From: Hawksworthiomyces lignivorus
Taxonomy: Eukaryota; Ascomycota; Sordariomycetes; Ophiostomatales; Ophiostomataceae
NCBI GenBank assembly: GCA_002917075.1
Contig: NTMA01000117.1
Span: 1-64,000, forward strand
Direction: 5' to 3'
Length of the DNA stretch: 64,000 bases
The position numbers and the translations under genes were made by a program. The notes under the pieces were generated by a model. That model worked only from the letters and a program-made list of their open reading frames with translations. It was not told where the DNA came from and made no database searches. Of the stretch, positions 23,631 to 34,348 are shown piece by piece; positions within the stretch are counted from its first letter, which is position 1; every line of letters begins with the position of its first letter.

Positions 23631-24452
23631 CGTCTCTTCTCTTTTTTACTCCTTCCCTTTCTTTCTATTTATTGGTTCCTCTCTTTTTGGCTTCTGAAGA
23701 ATGGGTCTGGGGGGTTTTATCTGCAACTTTTCTTCCTGCTCGGCTGCGAACCAATGGGCTAAGATAGGATTTTTTTTTTTCTGCCGGTCGAAGTTTGTAT
23801 TTCTTTTTGGCGGTGGGCGTGAAGTTCCGCTTATCGATAACTCCATTAGAGACATCTCTCAAATAGTATTAGTCATCATCACCAAGCAGTCGTTGAACTG
23901 CTGAATGTACTCCGTACGGGTATATTAGCACTCTTGTCTTACACGAGAAGTCGCTAAAATACAGCACTAGATTTTAAGAGTCTCTGCATCTGTGACAGCC
24001 TTGCTACAGGGCGTGCACTCCGCAAGGCCCTCATGATAATGGTAGTATAGTGCGTAATATTAGATCAAACACTACATTTGACAAGAGGCTGAAAAATGTC
24101 CAAGGCTGTAACGCTGGCAATTCGCTTCTCAGCTTCGAGGGCACCAGCACAGCCACGCCGGGCGTAATCGTACATAATGAGGGAAGATGCGATCATTTCT
24201 TTTCTCCTATTTTCCCATCCCGCTCGTTTGCTTCCCAAATATCTGATCCGTGAACTAAAATATATTCCATATTCCACTGGAGACTGGCACGGGTCGTCTA
24301 TATAGCAAAGTTGGCGCTTCTCTCATTCTACATTTCAATATCTAGGTAGCTCTGGGTGGCAACATCTCCACTGCTATTTCTGGCTCGTTATGTGAGCCAT
24401 GGGAGGCTGGTTAAATAAACATTGAGTCGGTTTACCCCGGCATTTCCAAAAG
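23631..24452. other. divergent intergenic region between RPF2 and the HET gene
   Basis: Contains the RPF2 promoter/leader and the HET-gene upstream region, including one TACTCCGTAC copy (about 23907-23917). Short open frames near 24050-24277 have no recognisable content. Confidence 0.5.
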
Positions 24453-26489
24453 ATGCCTGTCATGATACAACAGAAGTCAGATTACAACGGACAGCTTCCA
24501 TGCGAAACAAAATCAGGGTCAAATGGCATCAATTACACGCCCGTGGATGCCACGGAGGCTGAAATCCGACTGCTTCGACTGAATCGTGAAAGACGCGCAG
24601 GCGGCCTTCTCGACTTCGAGATGCGTTCCGTCTCACTCAATGACAGTCCCGAGTACTATGCATTGTCATACGTATGGGGAGATCCAAATAGTACTGGTCC
24701 GATCCTGGTGAACGGACAGCTGTTCCTAGCTAGAACCAATCTCATCGAAGCACTGGAATGCCTGCAGCCGGATCTTCTTGAAAAATCCCTGTGGATCGAT
24801 GCTATATGTATTAATCAATCCGACTCCGCTGAAAAGAGCTCGCAAGTCCGCCAAATGGGTGTGATATTTAAGAGTGCCACCGAGGTGCTCGGATGGCTGG
24901 GCCCTGAAGGCGATGGCAGCCAACTCGTTATTCAACTGCTGAATAACCTTACGCAAGACATTACGAACCACGAGCCGCTAGACTTCTCATGGCTGGCAGC
25001 CCCGAAATACAAAGAAATTGCGACCCGATTAGCAGATGAAAATATCAAAGATCCAATCTTTGCCCTTCTCGTGGAACGGCCCTATTGGACTAGAATGTGG
25101 ACATACCAGGAGTTGTCAATTGCTAAATCATGGATCTTGCGCTGCGGCAGCGGCCAGTTAGAACCTCTCTGTTCCCGCGCATTGCTTGGGGTCTATATAA
25201 AAGGACGAGGGAGGAAAGAGGTCGTCATCTGTCCACCAGGAGTTGATTCTGGGGTGTGGGGTCTTGTCCATCCTCTCTGGAATTCATCGTTGGCTTCGAA
25301 AATCGTTGAACCGCTATTTCCAAGAGATGAGTTTTCAGCAATGGAAGTGCTTTCTAGAGCATGGCCAAGAAAAGCTACAGACGCGCGAGACAAGGTGTAC
25401 GGCGTCATGGGGTTGTGCGAGATTGGGGTGGAGATTGACTACACCATGTCTCCTGCACGCGTGTACCAAGAGACTGCGGCGTTCATCCTTCAACAAGCCA
25501 ACGGTGTGGACATCTTATTTGACTGCGCAACAATCACTAGACCCTTTTCATCAAAGCAGCTCCCGTCTTGGGTGGCCGACTGGGAGATCTACCCGGGGAA
25601 TAATACTTTTCCCACTTGGCTCTGTGCGCGACCCAAAGGCTTTCTTTCGGAGCAGCCCGTCCAGATCCATGGAGATGTCTTACGGGTCACAGGAGTGCAA
25701 TTTGATCGCATCACCAAGACTCTGGAGTGCGACACGGAGTCGCTAATGACCCGTTTTATTCATTGGACTGAGTTTTTCTTTCAAGAAGACCGGCGTGCCA
25801 TCATTCGTGCGCTTCTGCAAAGGTCATCTATGAACCTCCGCACTTATATGAGTGATACTCCTCTGAGTCTCGCCATCCTGAAGACGCTGCTTTGCGACAG
25901 AAATCCTCTAGATGGCGCAAATGCGATCAAAGATCAGACCCCTGAATATCGTGTTCTGTTAGATATACTACTCTTCTTTCTTTGTGTGGCGTTTTTGCGT
26001 CCCACAGATGAACATCGGCATGGGGGATTGGATTCAGTTCAGCTGGGCCCTTCAACACCTGAGCTTATATCAAAGGACGGCACTGCGAAAGTCGGCTCTA
26101 GAGCTGATGGCATCGATAAAACTGAGTGGACAAATATTCTTCAATTTCACGATACGTGCGTCGCAGACAGTGAGTTTTTTGATAATGGGATGGCGTTCTT
26201 CGTCGAAGTAGGGAGAAGTCTGAAGAAGTCAAGTGAATGGGAAGGCCGCCTGCTAGGGTGGAAGCCCTTTCACACTCAAGACGGACGGATTGGCTACGCT
26301 AGAGGCACAATACAAAGAGGAGACGTCATCTGCATCCTGAGCGTATTAAAATTGCCCGTGGTGCTTCGAATGGTCGCCGACCGATACACTCTGGTATCGC
26401 TGTGCTACGTTGAAGGGATAGTGAACGGCGAGTTGGGCGAGGAGCGATACAAAGACCAGTTCAGAGTACAAGAATTTGAAATTGAATGA
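24453..26489 (+). CDS. HET-domain (heterokaryon incompatibility) protein
   Basis: A single exon of 678 aa. The HET domain begins near residue 69 with YALSYVWGDP and continues through LWIDAICINQ, the RQMGVIF...VLGWLGPEG block and RPYWTRMWTYQEL (about 210-222). Further conserved elements are RKATDARDKVYGVMGL and LPSWVADWE. The layout matches the het-6-like class, in which the N-terminal HET module is thought to trigger cell death during non-self recognition and the C-terminal part is variable. No NACHT, WD40 or patatin partner domain is seen on the same polypeptide. There is no signal peptide. Many third positions are A or T compared with the flanking housekeeping genes. A specific vegetative-incompatibility role cannot be assigned from sequence. 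Confidence 0.92.
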   Translation: MPVMIQQKSDYNGQLPCETKSGSNGINYTPVDATEAEIRLLRLNRERRAGGLLDFEMRSVSLNDSPEYYALSYVWGDPNSTGPILVNGQLFLARTNLIEALECLQPDLLEKSLWIDAICINQSDSAEKSSQVRQMGVIFKSATEVLGWLGPEGDGSQLVIQLLNNLTQDITNHEPLDFSWLAAPKYKEIATRLADENIKDPIFALLVERPYWTRMWTYQELSIAKSWILRCGSGQLEPLCSRALLGVYIKGRGRKEVVICPPGVDSGVWGLVHPLWNSSLASKIVEPLFPRDEFSAMEVLSRAWPRKATDARDKVYGVMGLCEIGVEIDYTMSPARVYQETAAFILQQANGVDILFDCATITRPFSSKQLPSWVADWEIYPGNNTFPTWLCARPKGFLSEQPVQIHGDVLRVTGVQFDRITKTLECDTESLMTRFIHWTEFFFQEDRRAIIRALLQRSSMNLRTYMSDTPLSLAILKTLLCDRNPLDGANAIKDQTPEYRVLLDILLFFLCVAFLRPTDEHRHGGLDSVQLGPSTPELISKDGTAKVGSRADGIDKTEWTNILQFHDTCVADSEFFDNGMAFFVEVGRSLKKSSEWEGRLLGWKPFHTQDGRIGYARGTIQRGDVICILSVLKLPVVLRMVADRYTLVSLCYVEGIVNGELGEERYKDQFRVQEFEIE

Positions 26490-26929
26490 AGGCAAAGAAA
26501 TTTATTACTTTGGCAGAATCTACATTCTTTGATTATTTTCCCACTCTCTTTTCCATACCTTAAATGTTCAATAAAATAGAGAAGACACAGAGAAGCAATG
26601 AAAAAAACGTGTCTGTGCTTGCAGAAATATAGTGGTATGAATTACATAGAGAAACGCAATAAAGTAGATCTTGGCTCTTGCGCGGTGCTACCATTAGAAG
26701 ACAATTCAAATAACTCGCTCCCCTCTCCCCATCCCTACCAGAAAAAGAACAAATTGAAGACAAAATGCATAATAAATATGTATCTAAGAGAGCCATCCCA
26801 CATTTCCAGTTTGTTATTTTTCATCAAGTTCTCGCATCCTCTTACCCTCTTCCGGCCATTGAATTATTCTTGTTCCTAGGTATTTAAAATAATTTTTGTA
26901 CGCGTGACCTCTATGGGAGAAGAAGAGCC
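26490..26929. other. convergent 3' flank
   Basis: AT-rich region between the HET gene and the ABM-barrel gene. An AATAAA-like element occurs at about 26571. No gene was seen. Confidence 0.5.
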
Positions 26930-27732
26930 TTAAGCAGGGGATTTATACAGAAATCCGCCCTTGAGTTGAAGAAATACTGGTTTTGACCCTTCGATGCCGT
27001 CCTCGCCGCCCTCAGCGGCTGTATTCTGACGGTAAGCTTCCTCGCTGGCGTACGCCGACAGAGTAAAGAGGCGGCCGGCCTCGCTGGCGCTGGCAAAGAC
27101 ACCATAGGCGAGTGCTCCAGATGTTTCGTCGGTGCTGCCGTCGCTGGTGGCTGCACTCGCCATGCTCACAACTGTCTGCCAGAAGGGCAGAGACGCATTG
27201 GCGGCTTCCGCCCCGCCTGGATAATCAATCTGCCGAACAACAACAAAGGGATCCGGCGTTGTGGCCAACTCTGGGCGGATGAACTCAAATGCCTCGCCAG
27301 CTGTATTTGAGCCGTCGTCAGTAGACCTATCACGGGGTAGCGGCACTAGCTGATGCACGGTGGGAGTGGTCTCATATATGCTCGAGGAATTGATCCAAGA
27401 GAACATGTCTTTTACCACCGACGTGTTCATGTGGCTGTGGAACGCCTCCCGGCTGGCGTATCTCTCTATTGAGTAAAGGGGCGCGGCAGAATTGTTGTCG
27501 GTAGTGGTCTCGCTGGCGTTGTGCGGAACCAGGAGGGCAAATTGGTGCACGCCGGGTTCATGGGCGTAGGCATTCTCGGACACCTTGGTCATGGCACTGA
27601 GGAGCTAGGCCTAGGTCAGAGACAATCGTGCGGGTTAGTAGAAAAATAAAGAAAACGAAGGTATCTAACCTGTTCTCGGACTGTCCCGTTGATGGTCGGT
27701 AGGAGAGCTACTAAGATCATGGTGCCGTTCAT
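26930..27732 (-). CDS. small ABM-like (dimeric alpha/beta barrel) protein
   Basis: Exon 1 (27732-27670) and exon 2 (27604-26930) are joined across a 65-bp intron (GTTAGA...TAG) and predict 245 aa. The joined N terminus MILVALLPTINGTVREQLL followed by AMTKVSENAYAHEPGVHQFA looks like a beta strand and helix of antibiotic-biosynthesis-monooxygenase (ABM) barrels. A second copy of the fold appears from about residue 150, with FWQTVVSMAS, GVFASASEAGRLFTLSAYAS and a closing FLQLKGGFLYKS. Met at 27720 is an alternative start four codons in. ABM-fold proteins range from cofactorless oxygenases to proteins of unknown activity, and no catalytic residues can be assigned. No biosynthetic cluster surrounds it. 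Confidence 0.65.
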
Positions 27733-28214
27733 AATTGAGGGAGGATGAGACACTCTCAATCTTATTGAGCGAAAGTATGTAGAGCAAAGAAACGCTCTCT
27801 ACCTAGCAATTATGGGAAATATTGAGAAATACGAAATTAGATCCGTTTATACAAGGTTCCTCGCCGGTATTTATTTCCTTCATGGGCCAGCCCTGGCCTA
27901 TTATTTTGCCTATTCTAAGCATTTCGGCATCCTCCCGTTACTCACGGGAGTTTAAACTTGTTGGTATGCAAATTGGGATGAAGAGGCCAATTACGAGGCG
28001 TTATATATTAAAACGCAAAATTATCTCAAAAGGCATATCGGTGGAGTCAATCAGTACGTATCACAATCATTGACGTTGGAGAAAGGGGGTATCCATTTAA
28101 GTACTTCGTCTATAGGTGAAGATTACCTGCACAAAAAAAGCATGATGAACAATAATACAATGTATAGTACAGAAGGCGCTAATTTTCTGAGTTGTGAACC
28201 TGGCGGTTGTCTCC
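27733..28214. other. intergenic region
   Basis: AT-rich spacer upstream of the ABM-like gene and downstream of BCS1. Only short open frames without features were found. Confidence 0.5.
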
Positions 28215-29765
28215 TTACGCGGGTGATTTGATGGAGGCGTCTGGGTTCTCGGGCTCGGGCTCAAACTGCCGCGGGATGAGCCCCTCGACCATGCTGATGG
28301 CGCCCTCCATGTCGTTCTTGTTGAAGAGGAAGAGGCCCTGGATGGCGGCCGTGCTCGTGTGGCGCCTCGGGGGGCCGCTCGCGCTCACTCGGTCCTGGTC
28401 CTCGCCGGCGGCCTCGCCGTCGTCGGGCACGAGGCGCAGGTCGCGCAGGCGCTGCAGGAAGCGCTCGCGGCCGGTGCCGTCTTTGTCGACGTCGCCGTAG
28501 AAGCGGTCCCACATGCGGGCGGCCTGATGGGCGGTGGCCTCGCCGATGCGGACCATCATGTCGACGCGGCCCGGGCGGATGAGGGCGGGGTCGAGGCGGT
28601 CGATGTGGTTTGTGGTGAGGAAGGCGATGCGCTCCTCGCCGGCGGCGACGCCGTCGAGGGCGTTGAGCAGGCCAGAGAAGGTGACGGTGGGCCCGCTGTA
28701 GCCGTCCGGGTCGCGGGCGGCGCGGCGGTTGACAAAGGCGGCGTCGGCGTCCTCGAGCAGGAGGATGGAGCGGCGGGGCAGCTTCATGAGCAGCATGGCG
28801 AGCTTGTCGTCGGTCATGCCGCGCTCGCTGAGGTTGACGACGGCGAGGCCAAAGTCGAGCTCGCCGGCGAGGGCCTGGATGAAGGACGTCTTGCCGCTGC
28901 CGGGCGGGCCGTACAGCAGGTAGCCGCGGCGGTAGGGGATGCCGCGGTCGACGTACCAGGCCTGGCGCGCGAGGAAGTCGCGCACGTCGGCCACGACGTG
29001 CTCCTTGACGCCGCGGTCCAGCACGACGGACGCCAGCGGCCGCTTCTGCCGCGGCGCCCCCAGCGGCGCCCACCCCATGCCCTGCACGCTGTACACGGGC
29101 GTGCGGCCCTCGGCGGCGCGCGCCGCCATGGCGTGCGCCTGCGCGAACACCTCCTCGAACACGTGCCGGTGTGCCCACAGCGCCGTCAGCGTCACCGTCT
29201 CGTGCGGCTCGCCCGTCGCCATGTTGGCCGTGCTCTGCTTCTCGCGCCGCACCGCGATGAACACTCCGGGCCGGTGCTGGATCACGTGGCTGCCGTACCC
29301 GGGCTGCAGAAAGAAGCTCGCCTGCACGGGGCCCGCGCTCTCAGCGCCGCCGCCGCCGCCGCCGAGCTGGCCCTCGCTGTGGTGCTCGCGCCCGCCGGGG
29401 CTGATGCTCTTGGTGGCCGTCGCCACCGACAGGTTGTGGATGCGGGTCAGGCGCGAGGCCAGGAAGCCGCCGGCCGGGCGCGACTCCGACAGCCACGCCA
29501 GCACCCACGGGTACGACGGGTCGCGCCGGCTGATCTCGACGTTCACCAGCAGGCGCCGCCGCAGCAGGTGGGCGCTGGCAATGAGGCCGCGGCGCCCCGC
29601 CGCTGCCGCCGCCCCGAGCCCGGCGAGGCCTATGCCGCCCGCGAAGACGGGGTTCTCAAAGAGCGCATCGAGATTGAAGAGAGATGAGGGCGCCGCCGTA
29701 GAAGGCGGTGGCGGAGAGGGCGGCGCTACTATGGATGCGGCGCTGGACGAGTCTAGTGTGGTCAT
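28215..29765 (-). CDS. BCS1: mitochondrial AAA ATPase BCS1
   Basis: A single exon of 516 aa. BCS1 translocates the folded Rieske Fe-S protein across the inner membrane in the last step of complex III assembly. A Pro/Ser-rich N terminus precedes one transmembrane segment (about 38-56, ENPVFAGGIGLAGLG) and the BCS1-specific domain (DPSYPWVLAWLSE, FFLQPGYGSHVI). The AAA module has Walker A GPPGSGKT (about 285-292), Walker B ILLLEDADAAF (about 332-343), sensor FLTTNHIDRLDPALIRPGRVD and the arginine finger region. The Ala-rich loops and a Gly/Gly insertion (about 135-145) are lineage-typical low complexity. It lies next to two other mitochondrial genes. Very high GC at third positions makes a 442-codon antisense frame that is not a gene. 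Confidence 0.93.
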   Translation of the reverse strand: MTTLDSSSAASIVAPPSPPPPSTAAPSSLFNLDALFENPVFAGGIGLAGLGAAAAAGRRGLIASAHLLRRRLLVNVEISRRDPSYPWVLAWLSESRPAGGFLASRLTRIHNLSVATATKSISPGGREHHSEGQLGGGGGGAESAGPVQASFFLQPGYGSHVIQHRPGVFIAVRREKQSTANMATGEPHETVTLTALWAHRHVFEEVFAQAHAMAARAAEGRTPVYSVQGMGWAPLGAPRQKRPLASVVLDRGVKEHVVADVRDFLARQAWYVDRGIPYRRGYLLYGPPGSGKTSFIQALAGELDFGLAVVNLSERGMTDDKLAMLLMKLPRRSILLLEDADAAFVNRRAARDPDGYSGPTVTFSGLLNALDGVAAGEERIAFLTTNHIDRLDPALIRPGRVDMMVRIGEATAHQAARMWDRFYGDVDKDGTGRERFLQRLRDLRLVPDDGEAAGEDQDRVSASGPPRRHTSTAAIQGLFLFNKNDMEGAISMVEGLIPRQFEPEPENPDASIKSPA

Positions 29766-30100
29766 GGCTTAGTGTGGAAGCAGCTCCATGCTTCCCTTTC
29801 AGAGATCGAAAGCCAACGTTGGACAGATATAAGACGTCGAATCCTCTTGGGATGTAAATATTTTTAGTGGGCTTCGGCAGTAGAATGGCGGGCTCGTCCA
29901 CTAGAAATTAAAAGCTTTCTATGCGGCATCGAAAATTTTGTACCCCGCATATACGAATATCCTACAATCCAATATAAAACAAAGAGCAGTGAAAATGAAG
30001 ACTGTAGATTTTGGAATTTCTATCGTTACAAGTACAGTATGATGCAGCACGGCATGCATTGCCGCCTCTTCCTCTTCCAGACGCCGCCAAATTGGTATCT
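29766..30100. other. short intergenic region
   Basis: Spacer between BCS1 (upstream side) and the 3' end of the uS11m gene, both on the minus strand. It is AT-rich and no additional feature is supported. Confidence 0.5.
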
Positions 30101-30961
30101 CTAACCCAGACGACGCTTTCTCTTGCTGCGCGTGCCACCAAACTTGAGCCGTGTCGCATCGGCCACGCGGGTGATCTTGTTCCGCAGCAGGCGGCCCTCG
30201 TTGCCCAGCAGGATCTTGGTGATGGCCTCGCGGCCCTGGCCGAAGCCGCGCAGGGTGACGTCCATCTTCTGGATGGTCTTGTGCCAGTTGCGCTGGTAGA
30301 GGCGGTCGCACACGTAGGCGCCGAGCTGGTAGGCGGCGTCGTAGGAGCCGCGGTGGCCCTTGCGGAAGCCCAGGTTGCCGCACGAGAGCGACAGGATCAC
30401 GTCGTTGTTGGGCTTGCACACGGTGACGTGGGTGTTGTGCTTGTGCGCGTAGACGCTGAAGTGGTACTCCTCCATGGAGTGGTCGACGTCGCGCTTCATG
30501 CGGTCAAAGTCGTCGAGGCCGCCGAGGGCCGCGGCGAGCGGCGAGGTGGCGGCGCCCGCGCCAGAGGCGGACGCCGCCGACGCATCGCTGCTCATGGAGG
30601 ACGGCAGGAGATCGGCCAGGCCCTCCATCAGGCTGCCGCTGCTCGCCGTGGGTGCGGGCGCCATCGTCCCTGAGCTGCCCAGGTTCGAGAGGACGTCCTT
30701 GACGGAGGCGGAGCCATCTTTCGGCTTCTGTTGGTCACTGCGCACGCTGGACGTGCTCGAAAATAACCGGGCTGGCCGTCTAGGTAGTGCTGTGCATTGT
30801 GTTGATGGTCGTAATGCGAGACGGGAGGAAGAGGAGGAGGAGGAGGAGGAGGAAGAGAGCAGTCGGCTCGTAGACCGCTGCTGCAATGGGGTCGCCCTGG
30901 CAGAGACAGACTGGAGCAGCGACCGTGCCAGCTGCAGAGAGCTGGTAGACGCCTTTTCCAT
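30101..30961 (-). CDS. MRPS18: mitochondrial small-subunit ribosomal protein uS11m
   Basis: A single exon of 286 aa. The first ~60 residues are Ser/Arg-rich and lack acidic residues, as expected for a matrix-targeting presequence. The C-terminal S11 domain (about 168-286) carries the blocks VYAHKHNTHVTVCKPNNDVI, CGNLGFRKGHRGSYDAAYQL, TLRGFGQGREAI and LLGNEGRLLRNKITRVADAT, with the basic end GTRSKRKRRLG. Yeast Mrps18 is the ortholog; it binds the platform of the mitochondrial small subunit. The start at 30961 is the first Met after in-frame stops. It shares a 762-bp divergent promoter with TIM44. A serine run sits within the presequence region (about 30-46). Confidence 0.93.
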   Translation of the reverse strand: MEKASTSSLQLARSLLQSVSARATPLQQRSTSRLLSSSSSSSSSSSRLALRPSTQCTALPRRPARLFSSTSSVRSDQQKPKDGSASVKDVLSNLGSSGTMAPAPTASSGSLMEGLADLLPSSMSSDASAASASGAGAATSPLAAALGGLDDFDRMKRDVDHSMEEYHFSVYAHKHNTHVTVCKPNNDVILSLSCGNLGFRKGHRGSYDAAYQLGAYVCDRLYQRNWHKTIQKMDVTLRGFGQGREAITKILLGNEGRLLRNKITRVADATRLKFGGTRSKRKRRLG

Positions 30962-31723
30962 GCCGGCCGCAGATCAATTGGCCGGATTATGTGAATGTGT
31001 GACTGCACTGAGGTCGTCGTTAACTTTGTGCATTCCTCTCTCTCTCTATCTCTCTTTGACGTTGTGCTATTTTTTCTGCCACGCGATTTTGCTGAAAAGC
31101 TCTACCGCCTCAGCAGCCAATGAGCGTTTAGCGCTGGTCATTTTCCCTGGTAGGTTCTAGAGCACCCGCCCATAGCAGCCCTTTTTTGCGTATGACCTAC
31201 CGAAAATGAGAGCGAAAACTTCTCTAACCCCGGCTGTCCGATAACCGGTAGTGCCCTGTAAAATGTCGTCTTCCAAGGACTATCCCGGCGACTTCAGTGG
31301 TCAATTCCTGTGTCTAGGTAGTTACATATTACGGAGTACAGAGTGAGGCTTACGGAGTACTGCGGGTTAAAAAAAAATAAATAAATAAAAAAATGGCAAA
31401 ACCTCATTATGTGCATAAGCCTGCAGCCACCGCTGTAGCCATACAAACTGCTGCCACTCTCCGCTAACAGAATGATAAAATTCGAAAATTTCCCAGACAG
31501 GCCGATTTTGTCGCCTCACTCCATCCATTTTGCGGTTTTCCACCTCACCTCTCAAATATCCTCCCCACCTTTCCCTCTCCCACAAAAGAGAATTGCCTTT
31601 AACTCGTTCTCTGTATCTTCCTTGTACCTGTCCTAGGCAAGGCGAGTGGGCGTCTGCTTTTTTATCTTTCCTTATTTCTTTTCCTTTTGTTTACCTCTCT
31701 TTGTTCCTCTTCCCCCATCCAAG
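30962..31723. promoter_or_regulatory. divergent promoter shared by uS11m and TIM44
   Basis: A 762-bp bidirectional interval between two nuclear genes for mitochondrial proteins. It contains two copies of the ACGGAGTA motif 21 bp apart (31331 and 31352), an A-rich tract (31370-31395) and a CT-rich stretch (about 31540-31720) leading into the TIM44 ATG. No individual factor site is asserted. Confidence 0.5.
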
Positions 31724-31990
31724 ATGAACGCCGCAACACGGGCTTCCTCCAATGCCCTACCCCGGGCCTCTGCCACTCTCTTCGCTAACACATATGGCCG
31801 GACACCCGCCTACCGCCGGTTATTGACATCGTCAACGCTTCTGCGCGGCAGCAGCAGCGGCGACGGTGCTTTGCGGTCAACCTCTTCTTCCCCCGCCGCC
31901 CCGCTGACATCACCCTTCCTGCCGGCCTCCATACGACTCACCTCTCCTCTTCAGTCCCGCGCCTTCCACGCAACTGTACTGCGGTCGCAA

Positions 31991-32032
<42 letters not shown>

Positions 32033-33469
32033 ACATCTGCGGAGACAAAGACAAAACCTGACGAGGCTGAGAAGCAGTCTGCAGAGGGCACAGAAGGCGC
32101 GGCTGCAGGCGAAGAGGGACAGAAGGCGGGCGAGAAGGAGGGCGAGAAGGAGGGTGAGAAGGAGGACGGCGACAAGGAGAAGAAGAAGGAGGGCGGCAAA
32201 GAAGAGGAGCTGCCGCCGCCTCCCCCGCACGGCGACAAGACGCCGTGGCAGGTGTTCCTGGAGACGATGCAGAGCGAGTTCAAGCAGTCCAAGGAGTGGA
32301 ACGAGTCGACCAAGGCGTTAGCCGAGGGCGCCCATCAGTTCACCGAGAGCGAGTCCGTGCAGCGCGCCCGCAAGGCGTACGAGGCTACGTCGGGCGCCGT
32401 CTCGTCCACCGCCGCCAACGTGCTCAAGACCACCGCCACCGCCGTCGGCAAGGGCGCCGCCTGGACCTGGGAGACCCCCGTCATGAAGGGCGTGCGCAAG
32501 GGCGCCAACGTCACCGGCGAGGTCCTCGACAAGGCCACAAAGCCCATCCGCGAGACCGAAGCCTACAAGAACGTCAAGGACGTCATCGACGACGGCAGCA
32601 GCTCCCGCTACGGCGGCTGGGCCGACAAGGAGGAGCGCCGTCTGCGCCGCGAGAAGTGGCAGCGCGCCCAGGGCCAGGACGGCGCCCCAGAGGTGTTTGA
32701 GGAGGATCCAAAGTAGGTTTTCGTGTCTTTTATGTTTTCCTTTTTTTATTTTTTTTTCTCAAGTTTTTGGTCAAGTTTGCTGACTGGTCGTAGCGCTGGA
32801 ACAAACATCACCGTCCACAAGGACGCCGCCTGGAAGGAGGCCTGGCGTGACTTCAAGGACTCCAGCAAAGTCGTCCAGGGCTTCTTCAGCATGAAGAACG
32901 TCTACAATGAGTCCGAGAACCCGCTCATCTCTACAGCCCGCAGCATCACTGACCGCGTGGCCGGCTTCTTCGCCGAGAACGAGACTGCCATGGTCATCAA
33001 GAAGCTGCGCCAGATGGACCCGGCCTTCCAGCTCGAGCCCTTCCTGCGCGAGCTGCGCGAGTACATCCTGCCAGAGGTCCTGGACGCCTACGTCAAGGGC
33101 GACGTCGAGACCCTCAAGCTGTGGCTGTCCGAGGCCCAGTTCTCCGTCTACGAGGCCCTGACCAAGCAGTACCTGCAGGCCGGCCTCAAGTCGGACGGCC
33201 GCATCCTCGATATCCGTCATGTCGACATCCTCAAGGCCCGCATGCTCGAGCCCGGCGAGATTCCCGTCTTCATCATCACCTGTCGCACCCAAGAGGTCCA
33301 CGTGTACAAGAAGGTCAAGACCGGCGAGCTGGCCGCCGGCATGGAGGACAAGGTCCAGCTGGTGACCTACGCCATCGGCATCACCCGCGTGCCAGAGGAC
33401 GTCAGCAATGTCGAGACCCGCGGCTGGCGGCTCATCGAGATGCAGAAGAGCGGCCGCGACTACATATGA
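31724..33469 (+). CDS. TIM44: mitochondrial import motor subunit TIM44
   Basis: Exons 31724-32712 and 32794-33469 encode 554 aa. The 81-bp intron starts GTAGGT inside the apparent AAG-TAG end and finishes TAG, giving EEDPNAGTNITVHKDAAWKE. The N-terminal presequence is rich in Arg/Ser/Ala with a FHATVLRS region near the likely processing site. It is followed at once by a run of about 16 mostly CAG/CAA-coded Gln (near 89-105) and a long charged Glu/Lys stretch. PWQVFLETMQSEFKQSKEW and the helical membrane-recruitment region come next. The C-terminal Tim44 domain (about 360-554) includes FLRELREYILPEVLDAYVKG and ends RGWRLIEMQKSGRDYI. Tim44 tethers mtHsp70 to the TIM23 channel on the matrix side. 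The intron position is supported by uninterrupted family similarity across the junction. Confidence 0.94.
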
Positions 33470-34348
33470 TCTCTGGGGCAAGGTTGTTGTTTTTTTTCTT
33501 GTCTCGCAACAGCGCCATTCCTCATGTCCTCTTATTCCTTTCCACCCTCGCAATCTCTCCTCTCTCTCTCTCTCTCTCTCATGTATACACGAGCACACGC
33601 ACACGCGAGTCTCTCCGACAGCCTCATAACTACGCACACATCTATCTACCACACCGCCTTACTCACATCTATTATCTACTTTTTTTCTTTTTTAATTTGT
33701 TTTTATAGCCTCTGTACCATCACCTGGTGAACGACGAAATTGTGGACGAAAATAAGATGAGAGCATTGGATATATTGGGGTTGAAGCGATGGAACCCGAA
33801 CAAGCCCTCATATTGGACAGGCACCACGAATCGTGCCGAATGGAGTTCATTTTGTATTCCCTATTTTATTTGCGTCTCCTTCGTGGCTTGGGGGGGGAAA
33901 AAAAAAAGAAGGCATATATCTCATAGAGTGGATTGTTCTATTGTTTATACTGGACATGTACATATTGGTTGGGGAAACAGTAAAGGAAGAAGAGAAGAGG
34001 AAAAACAAAGACTAAAAACATGAAAAAAGCACAGCATGTGCAGCAAGGAAGAGAAGAAGAGAAGAAAGAGGAAGAGAGGAAGAGAGGAGGAAAAGAAGAA
34101 GTGAAATGATGATAGGGAGTCAGTTAGTTTACTGTACCCCAAGGACACGCCACTCAAGATATCTTAGGAGAACGAACAAAACAACAAAAAAATTTAACAT
34201 GATTATTGAGAAGAATACCTGTGAATTGAATTAAAGACGTCAGGCGAGTCGGCTCGAGGAAGCGCCCTGATAGCGATCTGCTGTCGACAGGGGCAAGAAA
34301 AAACAAAAAGAAGCGGCAAAAAAATCATCACAAAAAATCGAGTTCATA
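33470..34348. other. TIM44 3' flank to tRNA-Ala
   Basis: Contains a CT dinucleotide tract (about 33556-33580), CACA-rich sequence and purine-rich low complexity (33960-34110). No gene is supported. Confidence 0.5.

Noticed and set aside
28359..29687. 442-codon open frame antisense to BCS1
   Set aside because: The BCS1 frame has complete AAA motifs. The antisense frame is a GC-bias shadow.
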